Of a stretch of 64,000 nt of DNA, positions 40,629 to 51,187 are shown in pieces (position 1 is the first letter of the stretch; the number at the start of each line of letters is the position of its first letter). This DNA comes from Rhodocyclales bacterium GT-UBC (GTDB lineage Bacteria; Pseudomonadota; Gammaproteobacteria; Burkholderiales; Rhodocyclaceae): contig QXPY01000017.1 in the NCBI GenBank assembly GCA_003583745.1, forward strand, positions 24,902-88,901, given 5' to 3'. A program made the translations under genes and the position numbers. The notes under the pieces were generated by a model, which had not been told where the DNA came from, did not search any database, and saw only the letters and a program-made list of their open reading frames with translations.

Positions 40629-41369
40629 TTACTTTCCCTTCCCCTCGCCGGCAACACGCACGGCGAAACCATTCGGATACCGCAAATCCACGACCGTCGG
40701 CCGTATTGCTCGCTTGGCGACGGTTTCCGGATACACCTCGATAAAACGTTGCAGGCGCACGCCAACCGGCGCCTTCGGCTGTTCCCGTCCCATATCGACG
40801 AGCATGCCGTTCTCCAATTTCAGTTGCCAGGCCAGGCGCGGCGATAAAGTCACCTGCACCGGCTTCTCGTTCACCGAGCGGAAAGTGGCGACCAGTTCGC
40901 CGTAGCGCTTCAGCACTTCCGGCGCCGTACCCGGCGGGCCATACAACAGGGGCAAGGCCGCCTGTTCCGCTTCCGGCAACAAGGCTGCAAAAACCTCGCC
41001 GTAACTGTTCACCAGCTCGCCCCTTCCCTCGCCCCAGCGCGCCAACGGCCGATGCTCCTCGATCCGCACCTCCAGTCGGGCCGGCCAGATTCGCCGTACG
41101 TCGACCTTGCGCACCCAGGGCAAACCACCCAGCGTGGCACGCACCGTATCCAGATTGAGGCTGAAGAAATTGCCCTTGATCGCTGCCGGCAGCACCTGCT
41201 CGATCTCGAGCCGGCGCGTGTGCGCCAGCGGCTCGGCAAACACCACCTGGCGAACCGGCAAGGACGGCACCCGCACCAGCCAGACCGCTGCCGCAGCCAG
41301 CAACGCAGCCGAAGCGACCAGCATCAGCAGGTCGGCAAGCGCGTTCAGCAAGTGCGGTTTGTTCCACAT
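40629..41369 (-). CDS. ftsQ: Cell division protein FtsQ
   Basis: The 246-residue bitopic protein has a short cytoplasmic tail, one membrane helix (about 11-33, LMLVASAALLAAAAVWLV), and a periplasmic POTRA domain (VRQVVFAEPLAHTRRLEIEQ). PWVRKVDVRRIWPARLEVRIEE is the typical FtsQ/DivIB motif. It bridges early and late divisome proteins through FtsB and FtsL. It lies four bases before ftsA and eight after ddlB. Confidence 0.95.
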   Translation of the reverse strand: MWNKPHLLNALADLLMLVASAALLAAAAVWLVRVPSLPVRQVVFAEPLAHTRRLEIEQVLPAAIKGNFFSLNLDTVRATLGGLPWVRKVDVRRIWPARLEVRIEEHRPLARWGEGRGELVNSYGEVFAALLPEAEQAALPLLYGPPGTAPEVLKRYGELVATFRSVNEKPVQVTLSPRLAWQLKLENGMLVDMGREQPKAPVGVRLQRFIEVYPETVAKRAIRPTVVDLRYPNGFAVRVAGEGKGK

Positions 41370-41377
41370 TCATTCAC

Positions 41378-42283
41378 TCAGTCGTTGGCAGCAAGTTCGA
41401 GGACGCGACGCACCAGTACCGGGTACTCCATGCCGGCCACGCGGGCCGCCATCGGCACCAGCGAGTGATCGGTCATGCCCGGTGCGGTATTCACTTCCAG
41501 GAAATAGTGATTACCGGCTTCGTCCATCAGGAAATCGACCCGCCCCCAGCCCCGACCGCCCAGGATGCGGAATGCTTCCAAAGCCTGCTTGCTGATCAGC
41601 GCCTGCTTGTCGGCCGACAGCTCGCACGGACAGAGGTAGCGCGTATCGTCACGGTTGTACTTGGCTTCGTAGTCATACCATTCGGTCGCCGGCTCGATCT
41701 TGATGATCGGCAGTGCCGTTTCGCCCAGGATACCGATGGTGTATTCGCCGCCCATGACGCCTTTTTCGGCGATTACCAGCGGATCGTGGCGCGCCGCCTC
41801 GGCGTAGGCAGCAGCAAGTTGGCCGGTTGCCTTGACCTTGGTGATGCCGATCGACGAGCCTTCGCGCGCCGGCTTGACGAACAGCGGCAGGCCCAGACGG
41901 GCCTCGATCGCGGCGAAATCGGAGTCGGCATCGAGCAGCACGTATTCGGGAATCGGCAGATTCGCCGCCTGCCACATCAGCTTGGTACGGAACTTGTCCA
42001 TGGCCAGGGCCGAAGCCAGCACGCCCGGTCCGGTGTAGGGAATATGCATGACCTCCAGGGCGCCCTGGATAGTGCCGTCTTCACCATGCCGGCCATGCAG
42101 GGCAATGAAAGCCCGGTCGTAGCCCTTCAACGCATCGAGCGGCTGCAATGCCGGATCGAAGGCATGCGCATCGACGCCCTGCCCCTGCAAGGCGGCCAGT
42201 ACTCGCGAACCGCTGTTGAGGGAGACCTCGCGCTCGGCGGAGGTGCCACCGAAAAGGACTGCGACTTTACCGAAACCGCTCAT
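41378..42283 (-). CDS. ddlB: D-alanine--D-alanine ligase
   Basis: This 301-residue ATP-grasp enzyme makes D-Ala-D-Ala for peptidoglycan. [52 protein letters not shown] and [17 protein letters not shown] are diagnostic and hold the substrate and magnesium ligands. It overlaps murC by four bases (ATGA). The length is standard for DdlB. Confidence 0.97.
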   Translation of the reverse strand: MSGFGKVAVLFGGTSAEREVSLNSGSRVLAALQGQGVDAHAFDPALQPLDALKGYDRAFIALHGRHGEDGTIQGALEVMHIPYTGPGVLASALAMDKFRTKLMWQAANLPIPEYVLLDADSDFAAIEARLGLPLFVKPAREGSSIGITKVKATGQLAAAYAEAARHDPLVIAEKGVMGGEYTIGILGETALPIIKIEPATEWYDYEAKYNRDDTRYLCPCELSADKQALISKQALEAFRILGGRGWGRVDFLMDEAGNHYFLEVNTAPGMTDHSLVPMAARVAGMEYPVLVRRVLELAAND

Positions 42284-43671
42284 TTTGACTCCACCACCTT
42301 GCCCGGAACGGCGCCGATCGAGCCAGCGCCCATGCACAACACGACATCGCCGTCACGGGCGACATCCAGAATGGTTTGCGGCATCGCCGCGATATCTTCG
42401 ACAAACACCGGCTCGACCTTGCCGGTGACGCGCAGGGCGCGGGCCAACGAACGGCCGTCGGCAGCGACGATCGGCGCTTCGCCAGCGGCATAGATTTCGG
42501 CCAGCAGCAGCGCATCGACGGTGCTCAGCACCTTGATAAAATCCTCGAAACAATCGCGGGTCCGCGTGTAGCGGTGCGGCTGGAAGGCCAGCACCAGGCG
42601 GCGGCCGGGGAAGGCGCCACGCGCGGCAGCCAGCGTCGCCGCCATTTCGACCGGGTGATGACCATAATCGTCAACCAACGTGAAACTGCCACCCGTCGGC
42701 AAGGCCACCTCGCCGTAGCGCTGGAAGCGGCGGCCGACGCCCTTGAACTCGGCCAGCGCCTTGATGATCGCCGCATCCGACACCTGCAGTTCCGTCGCCA
42801 CGGCAATCGCCGCCAGCGCATTGAGCACGTTATGCATGCCGGGCAGGTTGAGGGTGATCGACAGGCGCGACACCGAGCCATTGACCCGCACCACGTCGAA
42901 GCGCATCTGTCCGTTGTCGGCAACGACGTTCTCGGCGTAGAAATTGCACTCCGGGTTCAGGCCGTAGGTGACGATCTGCTTGGCGACGTTCGGCATGATC
43001 GCCCGGACGTTCGGATCGTCGGCGCAAAGTACCGCCACGCCGTAGAACGGCAGGCGATTGAGGAAATCGGCAAAGGTGCTCTTCAAACGCTCGAAATCGT
43101 GACCATAGGTTTCCATGTGGTCGGCGTCGATATTGGTCACTACCGAAATCACCGGCGACAGGAAGAGGAAGGAGGCATCCGACTCGTCGGCCTCGGCCAC
43201 GATGAATTCGCCGCCGCCCAGGCGGGCGTTGGCCCCGGCGGCGTTGAGGCGGCCGCCGATGACGAAGGTCGGGTCGATGCCGCCCTCGGCCAGGATGCTG
43301 GTGACCAGGCTGGTCGTCGTCGTCTTGCCATGGGTGCCGGCAATCGCGATGCCGCGCCGCAGGCGCATCAATTCGGCCAGCATCTGGGCGCGCGGCACAA
43401 CCGGGATCTTCTTTTCGCGGGCGGCAACCACTTCCGGGTTATCGGCCTTGACCGCCGTCGACACCACCACGGCCTGCGCGCCGCGGATGTTCTCGGCGGT
43501 ATGGCCGATCATCACCGTGATGCCCTCGCCTTCCAGGCGACGCGTCGTTGCGCTGGCGGCGATGTCCGAACCGCTCACCGTGTAACCGAGGTGAGCCAGT
43601 ACTTCGGCAATGCCGCTCATGCCGGAACCGCCGACACCGACGAAATGGATATGTTTGACCTTGTGTTTCAT
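42280..43671 (-). CDS. murC: UDP-N-acetylmuramate--L-alanine ligase
   Basis: The 463-residue Mur ligase adds L-Ala to UDP-MurNAc. The N-terminal Rossmann motif [18 protein letters not shown]-loop [30 protein letters not shown] and [14 protein letters not shown] are all typical of MurC. It follows murG with no gap, and its stop overlaps the ddlB start. Confidence 0.98.
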   Translation of the reverse strand: MKHKVKHIHFVGVGGSGMSGIAEVLAHLGYTVSGSDIAASATTRRLEGEGITVMIGHTAENIRGAQAVVVSTAVKADNPEVVAAREKKIPVVPRAQMLAELMRLRRGIAIAGTHGKTTTTSLVTSILAEGGIDPTFVIGGRLNAAGANARLGGGEFIVAEADESDASFLFLSPVISVVTNIDADHMETYGHDFERLKSTFADFLNRLPFYGVAVLCADDPNVRAIMPNVAKQIVTYGLNPECNFYAENVVADNGQMRFDVVRVNGSVSRLSITLNLPGMHNVLNALAAIAVATELQVSDAAIIKALAEFKGVGRRFQRYGEVALPTGGSFTLVDDYGHHPVEMAATLAAARGAFPGRRLVLAFQPHRYTRTRDCFEDFIKVLSTVDALLLAEIYAAGEAPIVAADGRSLARALRVTGKVEPVFVEDIAAMPQTILDVARDGDVVLCMGAGSIGAVPGKVVESK

Positions 43672-44730
43672 TTATTTCGCACTCTCCGCGCAGATGTTCG
43701 CCACTTCTGCGGTGGCATCGGGCTTGGCCAGGCTGCGGGCCTTTTCGGCCATTTCCAGCAACTGTCCGCGGCTGTAGTTGCGGATCAGCGCCAGGCTGTC
43801 CGCGGTCATTTCGTCTTGCGCCAGCAGGAAGGCCCCGCCGGCATGGACCAGGAACTTGGCGTTGCCGGTCTGGTGGTCGTCCACCGCATGCGGGAAGGGG
43901 ACCAGAATGCTGGCGACACCGGCCGCCGCCAATTCCGCAATGGTCAGGGCACCGGCCCGGCAGATCACCAGGTCGGCCCACTCGTAGGCGCCGGCCATGT
44001 CGTCGATGAAGGGAACGCAATGCGCCTGGATGCCAGCCGCAGCGTAATTCGCCTTGAGCGCCTCGATATGCTTCTCGCCAGCCTGATGCACGATCTGCGG
44101 CTGCTGGTCGGCAGCCAGCAAGGCCATCGCCTGCGGCACCTTCTCGTTCAGCGCCTGGGCGCCAAGACTGCCGCCGATGACGAGCAGGCGCAATGCCCCG
44201 CTGCGCTCGGCGAAACGCTCGGCCGGCGGGGCGATGGCAGCGATTTCCGGACGCACCGGGTTGCCGGCCCAGACACCCTTTTTCAACACATCCGGGAAAC
44301 CGGTGACAATGCGATCGGCGACACCGGCCAGCACGCGATTGGCCAGTCCGGCAACGGAATTCTGTTCGTGCAGCACCAGCGGCACGCCGGTCAGCGCCGC
44401 CATCATGCCGCCCGGGAAGGTGATGTAGCCGCCCATGCCAAGGACGACATTGGGTCGCACCTGACGCAGGGCCTGCAGCGCCTGCCAGAAACCGCGCAGC
44501 AGGTTGAACGGCAGCAACAGCTTGCGCAGCATGCCCTTGCCACGCAGCGCCGCGAAGCGGACATTGACCATCTCGAAGCCATGCTGCGGCACCAGGCGGG
44601 CTTCCATGCCATCCGGATTGCCCAGCCAGACGACACGCCATCCGGCATCGCGCAAGGCGTGACCGACGGCCAGCGCCGGGAAAATATGGCCACCGGTACC
44701 GCCGGCCATGATCAGGATGGTCTTGCTCAT
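43672..44730 (-). CDS. murG: UDP-GlcNAc:lipid I glycosyltransferase
   Basis: The 352-residue peripheral membrane GT28 enzyme turns lipid I into lipid [20 protein letters not shown] is the N-terminal G loop. [25 protein letters not shown] and [16 protein letters not shown] are the other conserved blocks. ATG at 44730 was chosen from homologues. It overlaps ftsW by four bases. Confidence 0.97.
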   Translation of the reverse strand: MSKTILIMAGGTGGHIFPALAVGHALRDAGWRVVWLGNPDGMEARLVPQHGFEMVNVRFAALRGKGMLRKLLLPFNLLRGFWQALQALRQVRPNVVLGMGGYITFPGGMMAALTGVPLVLHEQNSVAGLANRVLAGVADRIVTGFPDVLKKGVWAGNPVRPEIAAIAPPAERFAERSGALRLLVIGGSLGAQALNEKVPQAMALLAADQQPQIVHQAGEKHIEALKANYAAAGIQAHCVPFIDDMAGAYEWADLVICRAGALTIAELAAAGVASILVPFPHAVDDHQTGNAKFLVHAGGAFLLAQDEMTADSLALIRNYSRGQLLEMAEKARSLAKPDATAEVANICAESAK

Positions 44731-45890
44731 AGCTTTCCACCTCGCATGAGCTGCCTGTTTTCCCAATCGACGCGAAGCAGGATGGCCAGCGCGACGCAGT
44801 TGGCGAATATGCCCGAACCGCCGAAGCTCATCAGCGGCAAGGTCAGGCCCTTGGTCGGCAGCAGGCCCATGTTGACGCCCATGTTGATGAAGGACTGGAC
44901 GCCGAACCAGATGCCCATGCCCATGGCGACCAGCGCCGGGTAAAGACGGTCGAGCTGGACGCTCTGGCGGCCGATGGCGAAGGCCCGCTGAACGACCAGG
45001 GCAAACAGCGCGATCACGGCGACGACGCCGAAGAAGCCGAGTTCCTCGGCGATCACTGCGAGCAGGAAGTCGGTGTGAGCTTCCGGCAGGTAGAACAGTT
45101 TTTCGACGCTGGCACCGAGGCCGACCCCGAACAGTTCGCCGCGCCCGAAGGCGATCAGCGAATGCGACAGTTGGTAGCCGCGCCCGAAAGCGTCGGCCCA
45201 GGGATCCATGAAACCGAACACCCGGTCGCGCCGATACGGCGAGACGATGATCAGCACAGTGAAAGCGACCAGCAGGCCGATGATCAGCAGCGCGAACAGA
45301 CGAGCCTTGAGGCCGCCCAGGAAAAGGATGCCCATGGCGATCGAGATGATCACCACGAAGGCGCCGAAGTCCGGCTCCTTGAGCAGCAACATGCCGACGA
45401 TGGCCATTGCCCCGAACATCGGCAGGAAGGCCTGCTTCAGGTCATGCATGACGTTGATCTTGCGCACCGTGTAATCGGCCGCGTAGAGCACGGCGAACAG
45501 CTTCATCAACTCGGACGGCTGCAGGTTGGCGAATCCCAGTGGCAGCCAGCGGCGAGCGCCATTGACGTCGCGCCCGAGGCCGGGAATCAGCACGATGGCG
45601 AGCAGCACGGCACCGATCATGAACAAGTAGGCCGCATTCTTTTGCCACAGGTTGAGCGGCACCTGGAAAGTCACGGCAGCGGCAACCAGGCCGATGCACA
45701 GGAAAACGCCGTGCCGGATCAGGTAATAGGCTGGTTGGTGATTGGTAAAACGACCACCTTCGGCTGTCGCGATCGACGCCGAATAAACCATGACCAGGCC
45801 ACCGAAGAGCAGGATCAGGATGCTCCACAGCAGCGCGTAGTCGATCTCGGCCACCTGGCGGCGCGGCGCGTCGAGGGCACCGATCATCAT
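44727..45890 (-). CDS. ftsW: Peptidoglycan glycosyltransferase FtsW
   Basis: The 387-residue SEDS protein has about ten membrane helices and polymerises lipid II at the septum with FtsI. Conserved parts are [13 protein letters not shown], the catalytic-loop region [13 protein letters not shown] with the essential Asp, [16 protein letters not shown] and [10 protein letters not shown] near the C-terminus. Two ATG codons are in tandem (45890 and 45887); the first overlaps the murD stop (ATGA). Confidence 0.96.
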   Translation of the reverse strand: MMIGALDAPRRQVAEIDYALLWSILILLFGGLVMVYSASIATAEGGRFTNHQPAYYLIRHGVFLCIGLVAAAVTFQVPLNLWQKNAAYLFMIGAVLLAIVLIPGLGRDVNGARRWLPLGFANLQPSELMKLFAVLYAADYTVRKINVMHDLKQAFLPMFGAMAIVGMLLLKEPDFGAFVVIISIAMGILFLGGLKARLFALLIIGLLVAFTVLIIVSPYRRDRVFGFMDPWADAFGRGYQLSHSLIAFGRGELFGVGLGASVEKLFYLPEAHTDFLLAVIAEELGFFGVVAVIALFALVVQRAFAIGRQSVQLDRLYPALVAMGMGIWFGVQSFINMGVNMGLLPTKGLTLPLMSFGGSGIFANCVALAILLRVDWENRQLMRGGKL

Positions 45891-47239
45891 GCCGTCAGCC
45901 CTCCCACCGCGTCGATGAAAGCCTGCGCCCGGTGGGCGTAGTTCTTGTACATATCGAGACTGGCACAGGCCGGCGAGAGCAGCACGCAATCACCGGCTTC
46001 GGCATGCGCCGCCAGCCAGCGCACAGCGGCTTCCATGTCGCCCAGGATGCGGGTCGGCATGCCGCTGCCTTCGAGCGCCATGCCGATCGCGGCGGCATCG
46101 CGGCCGATCAGCGCCACGGCACGACCGTGCTTTTCCAGCGCCGGCTTGAGCGGCGAGAAATCCTGGCCCTTGCCGTCGCCGCCGAGCACGATGGCGACCT
46201 TGCGGCCCATGCCTTCGATGGCGGCCAGCGTGGCGCCGACATTGGTGCCTTTCGAGTCGTCGACGTAGAGCACGCCACCGATCTCGGCCACCGTTTCGAC
46301 GCGATGCGGCAAACCCTTGAAGTTGCGCAACGGCGCCAGCAGGCGGGCCGGCTCGACGCCGACGCATTCGCACAGGGCCAGGGCGGCCATCGCGTTCGCC
46401 GCATTATGCAGGCCGGACAATTTGAGTTCGGCAAGGTCGACCAGCTTTTCGCTTCCACGCACGATGGCACCGTCGACCAAGCCGTAATCGACACCGCGCG
46501 GCGCAGCATTGAGGCCGAAGGTGATCATCTTGCGGCCGCAGCGCCCGTTCGCCATCGACCAGTCGTCGTCACGATTCAGGATCAGCGCCCCCTTGCCCTG
46601 GAAGACGCGCGACTTGGCCTGGGCGTAATTGGCCAGGCTGCCCTCGTAGCGGTCGAGATGGTCTTCCGAGATGTTGAGCACGGTGGCCGCAGCGGCGTTC
46701 AGGTGATGCGTCGTTTCGAGCTGGAAGCTCGACAGTTCGACCACCCAGACCTGCGGCAAGGCGCCGGCATCCTGCGCCTCCATCAAGGCGTCCAGCGCCG
46801 ACGGCGAGATGTTGCCGCAGGCAATGGCCGGCACGCCGGCCCCGTTGAGCAGGTGGGCGGTCAGCGCCGTGGTCGTCGTCTTGCCGTTGCTACCGGTGAT
46901 CGCAATGATCTGCGAACCGGCTACCTGTTCGCGCACGCCGGCCGCAAACAGTTCGATTTCGGAAATGATCGGCAGAGCGCAGGCGGCAATCGCCGGCGTT
47001 GCCTTGGCCACGCCCGGCGACAAGGCGACCACCTCGCATCCGGTGAATGTGGCGGGCGTGAATTCGCCGGCCAGCAGTTCGGCGCCCGGCGCGACAGTCT
47101 GCAGGGCGTCGACGTTGGGCGGGGTGCTGCGCGAATCGGCGACGCGCACAAGCGCGCCCTGGCGATGCAGCCACTTGGCCATCGCCAATCCGGACTCGCC
47201 GAGCCCGATCACCAGAACGCGTTTGCCCTTGAGTTCCAT
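45887..47239 (-). CDS. murD: UDP-N-acetylmuramoylalanine--D-glutamate ligase
   Basis: The 450-residue Mur ligase adds D-Glu. It begins [20 protein letters not shown], has P-loop [34 protein letters not shown] and [13 protein letters not shown], and ends [21 protein letters not shown] (core [13 protein letters not shown]). ATG at 47239 lies two bases after the mraY stop; the longer open frame upstream is non-homologous. Confidence 0.97.
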   Translation of the reverse strand: MELKGKRVLVIGLGESGLAMAKWLHRQGALVRVADSRSTPPNVDALQTVAPGAELLAGEFTPATFTGCEVVALSPGVAKATPAIAACALPIISEIELFAAGVREQVAGSQIIAITGSNGKTTTTALTAHLLNGAGVPAIACGNISPSALDALMEAQDAGALPQVWVVELSSFQLETTHHLNAAAATVLNISEDHLDRYEGSLANYAQAKSRVFQGKGALILNRDDDWSMANGRCGRKMITFGLNAAPRGVDYGLVDGAIVRGSEKLVDLAELKLSGLHNAANAMAALALCECVGVEPARLLAPLRNFKGLPHRVETVAEIGGVLYVDDSKGTNVGATLAAIEGMGRKVAIVLGGDGKGQDFSPLKPALEKHGRAVALIGRDAAAIGMALEGSGMPTRILGDMEAAVRWLAAHAEAGDCVLLSPACASLDMYKNYAHRAQAFIDAVGGLTA

Positions 47240-47241
47240 GT

Positions 47242-48345
47242 TCAGCGCAACTTCAGCGAGGAAAGGCCGACCAGCACCAGCATGATGGTGATGATCCAGA
47301 AACGGACGACGACCTGCGTCTCCTTCCAGCCGGTTTGTTCGAAATGGTGGTGCAGCGGCGCCATGCGCAGGATGCGCCGGCCCTCGCCATATTTTTTCTT
47401 GGTGTATTTGAACCAGCTGACTTGCAGCATCACCGACAGGGTCTCGACGACGAAAACGCCGCCCATGATGACCAGCACGATTTCCTGACGGATGATCACG
47501 GCCACGGTGCCAAGCGCGGCACCCAGCGCCAGCGCACCGACGTCGCCCATGAAGACTTCGGCCGGATAGGCGTTGAACCACAGGAAGCCGAGGCCGGCGC
47601 CGGCAATCGCGCCGAGCAGGATGCACAGTTCGCCGGCGCCCGGCACGTAAGGGATCAGCAGGTACTTGGCGTACACCGCATGGCCGGTCACGTAGGCGAA
47701 CAGCGCGAAGGCCGAGGCGATCATCACGGTCGGCATGATGGCCAGGCCATCCAGGCCGTCGGTCAGGTTCACCGCATTGCTGGTCCCGACGATGACGAAG
47801 TAGGTCAGTGTGATGAAGCCGATGATGCCCAACGGGTAAGCGACGCTCTTGAAGAAGGGCACGATCAACTGGGTTTCGGCGCCGGACTTGGCGGAGAAGG
47901 CCAGGAACAGCGCCGCCCCGACGCCGAGCACGGATTGCCAGAAATACTTCCACTTGGCCGACAGGCCCTTCGGGTCGCGATACACCACCTTCTTCCAGTC
48001 ATCGTACCAGCCGACGATGCCGTAACCCAGCGTGACGACCAGCACGGTCCACACGTACTTGTTGGTCAGGTCGCCCCACAGTAGTGTGGTGATGCCGATG
48101 GCGATCAGGATCAGCACGCCGCCCATGGTCGGCGTGCCGGATTTGACGAGATGGGTTTGCGGGCCGTCGGTACGCACCGCCTGGCCGATCTTCTTGGCGG
48201 CCAGCCAGCGGATGACGCCCGGGCCGGCAGCGAAGGAAATCAGCAGCGCAGTCATCGCCGCCAGCACGGTGCGCAGCGTGATGTAGTTGAAGACGTTGAA
48301 GAAGCGCACATCCTGTGCGAGCCATTGGGCCAATGCGAGCAGCAT
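47242..48345 (-). CDS. mraY: Phospho-MurNAc-pentapeptide transferase
   Basis: The 367-residue protein has ten membrane helices and makes lipid I on undecaprenyl phosphate. [11 protein letters not shown], the aspartate motif [23 protein letters not shown] and the histidine loop [15 protein letters not shown] are all intact. Its ATG shares one base with the murF stop (TGATG). Confidence 0.98.
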   Translation of the reverse strand: MLLALAQWLAQDVRFFNVFNYITLRTVLAAMTALLISFAAGPGVIRWLAAKKIGQAVRTDGPQTHLVKSGTPTMGGVLILIAIGITTLLWGDLTNKYVWTVLVVTLGYGIVGWYDDWKKVVYRDPKGLSAKWKYFWQSVLGVGAALFLAFSAKSGAETQLIVPFFKSVAYPLGIIGFITLTYFVIVGTSNAVNLTDGLDGLAIMPTVMIASAFALFAYVTGHAVYAKYLLIPYVPGAGELCILLGAIAGAGLGFLWFNAYPAEVFMGDVGALALGAALGTVAVIIRQEIVLVIMGGVFVVETLSVMLQVSWFKYTKKKYGEGRRILRMAPLHHHFEQTGWKETQVVVRFWIITIMLVLVGLSSLKLR

Positions 48346-49709
48346 CAGTGTTTATCCTCAGCGGTGGCGGATAGCGCGTCGGCCACCCGTTCCATTTTCA
48401 TGAAGCGCGACCCCTTGACCAGCACCGTGGTGTCCGGACCGAGTTCCTTATCGACCGCGGCGATCAGCTTGTCGACATTGCAATAGTGGCGGGCGCCTTC
48501 ACCGAAGTTGCGCACGGCCTGCTGGGCGGCGTCGCCGAGCGCGAACAGGCGGTCGATGCCCTGGCTCTTGGCGTAACCGCCGATTTCATCGTGATACTGG
48601 CCGCTGGCTTCGCCAATCTCGCCCATGTCGCCGAGCACCAGCAGCTTGCGGCCGATGGTCGAGGCCAGCACGTCGATGCCGGCGCGAACCGAATCGGGAT
48701 TGGCGTTATAGGTATCGTCGAGGATATCGGCCCCATTTTTGCCGGCCCGCCGCTGCAAGCGCCCCTTGACGCCGGAGAAGCTTTCCAGCCCGGCCTGCAC
48801 GGCTGCCATTGGGAGGCCGGCAGCGAGGCAGGCGGCCGCGGCTGCAACGGCATTACGCGCATTATGCCGACCAGGGATGCCCAAACGCAGAGCGGCCTGG
48901 CCTTCCGGCGCCTGCAATTCGAGTTGCGTTTCCAGGCCATGCAAATGTACGACACCCTGCACATCGGCCGCCTGATCGATACCGAAACTGCGCACGGTGT
49001 GCGGCTTGGCCATGTTTCGCCAGAAATCGGCGTAGTGGTCGTCGGCATTCACCACCGCGATGCCATTGTTCAGCAAGCCGCTGAAGATGCTGCCTTTTTC
49101 GCGCGCCACTTCATCCAGGTCACCCATGCCTTCGAGGTGGGCTCGCTGGGCATTGGTGACCAGCGCCACGGTCGGCGCGCCGATCGGCGCCAGATAAGCG
49201 ATTTCGCCCGGATGATTCATGCCCATCTCGATCACCGCGGCACGATGCGAGGCGTTGAGGCCGAGCAGGGTGAGCGGCAGGCCGATGTCGTTGTTGAGGT
49301 TGCCGCGCGTCGCCAGCACGGCGTCGCCGAATGCCGCCTTGAGGATGGCGGCCACCATTTCCTTGGTCGTCGTCTTGCCGTTCGAGCCGGTCACGGCAAT
49401 CACCGGCAGACTGAATGCGGCCCGCCAGGCCGCGGCCAAGGCCCCCAGCGCCAGGCGCGTATCGGCCACGACAACGGCCGGCACACCGGCCGGCACCTTG
49501 CTTTCATCGGCCACCAGCAAGGCGGCTGCGCCACTGGCAACGGCCGGGGCGAGAAAATCATGGGCATCGAAACGCTCGCCGCGCAGGGCAATGAACAACT
49601 GCCCGGCGGCAACGCCACGGGTATCGGTGGAAACGCCGTTCAAGGCGACGTCGGCGCCAATCAGGCGGCCATTGACGGCAGCGACGACTTGCGAAAGCAG
49701 CCAGTTCAT
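48345..49709 (-). CDS. murF: UDP-MurNAc-tripeptide--D-Ala-D-Ala ligase
   Basis: The 454-residue Mur ligase completes the UDP-MurNAc pentapeptide. [27 protein letters not shown] (core [14 protein letters not shown]) marks the substrate domain, [17 protein letters not shown] the P-loop, and [13 protein letters not shown] plus [11 protein letters not shown] are MurF-specific. ATG at 49709 overlaps the murE stop by four bases. Confidence 0.97.
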   Translation of the reverse strand: MNWLLSQVVAAVNGRLIGADVALNGVSTDTRGVAAGQLFIALRGERFDAHDFLAPAVASGAAALLVADESKVPAGVPAVVVADTRLALGALAAAWRAAFSLPVIAVTGSNGKTTTKEMVAAILKAAFGDAVLATRGNLNNDIGLPLTLLGLNASHRAAVIEMGMNHPGEIAYLAPIGAPTVALVTNAQRAHLEGMGDLDEVAREKGSIFSGLLNNGIAVVNADDHYADFWRNMAKPHTVRSFGIDQAADVQGVVHLHGLETQLELQAPEGQAALRLGIPGRHNARNAVAAAAACLAAGLPMAAVQAGLESFSGVKGRLQRRAGKNGADILDDTYNANPDSVRAGIDVLASTIGRKLLVLGDMGEIGEASGQYHDEIGGYAKSQGIDRLFALGDAAQQAVRNFGEGARHYCNVDKLIAAVDKELGPDTTVLVKGSRFMKMERVADALSATAEDKH

Positions 49710-51187
49710 TCGGCAACCTCCTGAGATGTGGGACGACGCAGCAGCAGCGCGGCTTCGGCCTGCTCGACGTCGGAAAATGGGCTGCGCACGCCGGCGACTT
49801 CCTGATAGGACTCGTGGCCCTTGCCGGCGAGCAGGATGACGTCGCGCGCATCGGCATCGAGCACCACCTTGCGAATGGCAGCGGCGCGATCGGCTTCGCT
49901 TTCGGCATGCAGCATGCCGGCGAGGACGTCGTTGATGATGACTTGCGGATCTTCGCTGCGCGGATTGTCGCTGGTCACCAGGACGCGATCGGCGCAACGG
50001 GCGGCAATGCTGCCCATCTGCGGGCGCTTGCCTTTGTCGCGATCGCCGCCGCAACCGAAGACGACGCACAGGCGGCCACCGCGCCGGTTGGCCACGTCGC
50101 GCAGGGCGACCAGGGCATTCTCCAACGCATCCGGGGTATGCGCGTAGTCGATGACGACCAGCGGCTCGCCGTTGCCGCCAACGCGTTCCATGCGGCCCGG
50201 CGGCGGCGTCAATTCGGACAGGCGGCGGGCGACTTCACCGACGGCCAGGCCGGCATCGTGCAGCACCGCAGCAACGGCCAGCAGGTTATGCACGTTGTAG
50301 CGCCCGACCAGGCCGGTATCGACGGTCGCCCGACCGTTCGGCAGCACCAGGTTGAAACGCTGGCCGAAAGGCGTATCGACCAGCTCTTCGGCGCGCACCA
50401 GGGCCGGAAAATCGCGCCGGGCCTCGCCGATGGCGTAACCGAGTACGCGCATGGCGGTGGTTTCGCGGATCAGCTTCTGACCAAGTTCGTCATCCAGATT
50501 GATGATCGCCGTACGCAGACGCGGCCAGGCAAACAGTTTTTCCTTGGCGGCGGCATAGGCTTCCATGCTGCCGTGGTAATCGAGGTGGTCGCGGGTGAAA
50601 TTGGTGAAGACCGCGACATCGACGCGGGCACCATTCATCCGGCCCTCTTCGATGCCGATGGAGCTGGCTTCGAGGGCGCAGGCGGCTGCGCGCTCCTGGC
50701 GGAACCGCGCCAGATAGCGCATCAGCGTGGTGGCTTCCGGCGTGGTGAAACCGGTTTCGACCAGGGCATCCGGGAAGCCGGCGCCCAAGGTGCCGATCAC
50801 GGCGCAAGGCTTGGGATAGGCGCGGGCGATGCACTGGCTGATCGTCGTCTTGCCGTTGGTGCCAGTGATGGCAATCAACGACAGACCTTCGCTCGGATAG
50901 CCATAGACGGCATGCGCCAGCGGCCCGGCCAGCGGCCGCAAGGCCTCGACCGGCAGGTTCGGCACGCCCAGGGCGGCATCCCAGACGAAATCGCCACCCG
51001 GCTGCCAGGCGACCGCGACGGCGCCACGCCCCAGGGCATCAGCAATATAACGGCGGCCATCGGCCAAATCGCCGGGGTAAGCCAGGAACAGGTCACCCGG
51101 CAGTACCTGGCGGCTGTCGTCGGCGACGCCGGTCGGGGTTACCCCCAGCGCTTCCAGGCGATCGAGAATGTGCCGCGGCGTGCTCAC
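49706..51187 (-). CDS. murE: UDP-MurNAc-L-Ala-D-Glu--meso-diaminopimelate ligase
   Basis: The 493-residue Mur ligase adds the third peptide residue. P-loop LIAITGTNGKTTISQCIA, EASSIGIEEGR, FTRDHLDYHGSM and VIDYAHTPDAL are conserved. The motif DNPR (in VTSDNPRSEDP) is the signature for meso-diaminopimelate rather than lysine. The start codon is GTG and overlaps the ftsI stop (GTGA). Confidence 0.97.
   Translation of the reverse strand: MSTPRHILDRLEALGVTPTGVADDSRQVLPGDLFLAYPGDLADGRRYIADALGRGAVAVAWQPGGDFVWDAALGVPNLPVEALRPLAGPLAHAVYGYPSEGLSLIAITGTNGKTTISQCIARAYPKPCAVIGTLGAGFPDALVETGFTTPEATTLMRYLARFRQERAAACALEASSIGIEEGRMNGARVDVAVFTNFTRDHLDYHGSMEAYAAAKEKLFAWPRLRTAIINLDDELGQKLIRETTAMRVLGYAIGEARRDFPALVRAEELVDTPFGQRFNLVLPNGRATVDTGLVGRYNVHNLLAVAAVLHDAGLAVGEVARRLSELTPPPGRMERVGGNGEPLVVIDYAHTPDALENALVALRDVANRRGGRLCVVFGCGGDRDKGKRPQMGSIAARCADRVLVTSDNPRSEDPQVIINDVLAGMLHAESEADRAAAIRKVVLDADARDVILLAGKGHESYQEVAGVRSPFSDVEQAEAALLLRRPTSQEVAE

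Noticed and set aside
42376..44943. 855-codon plus-strand frame opposite murC and murG
   Set aside because: It is a shadow of two intact essential genes and has a His/Gln/Arg-rich antisense composition.
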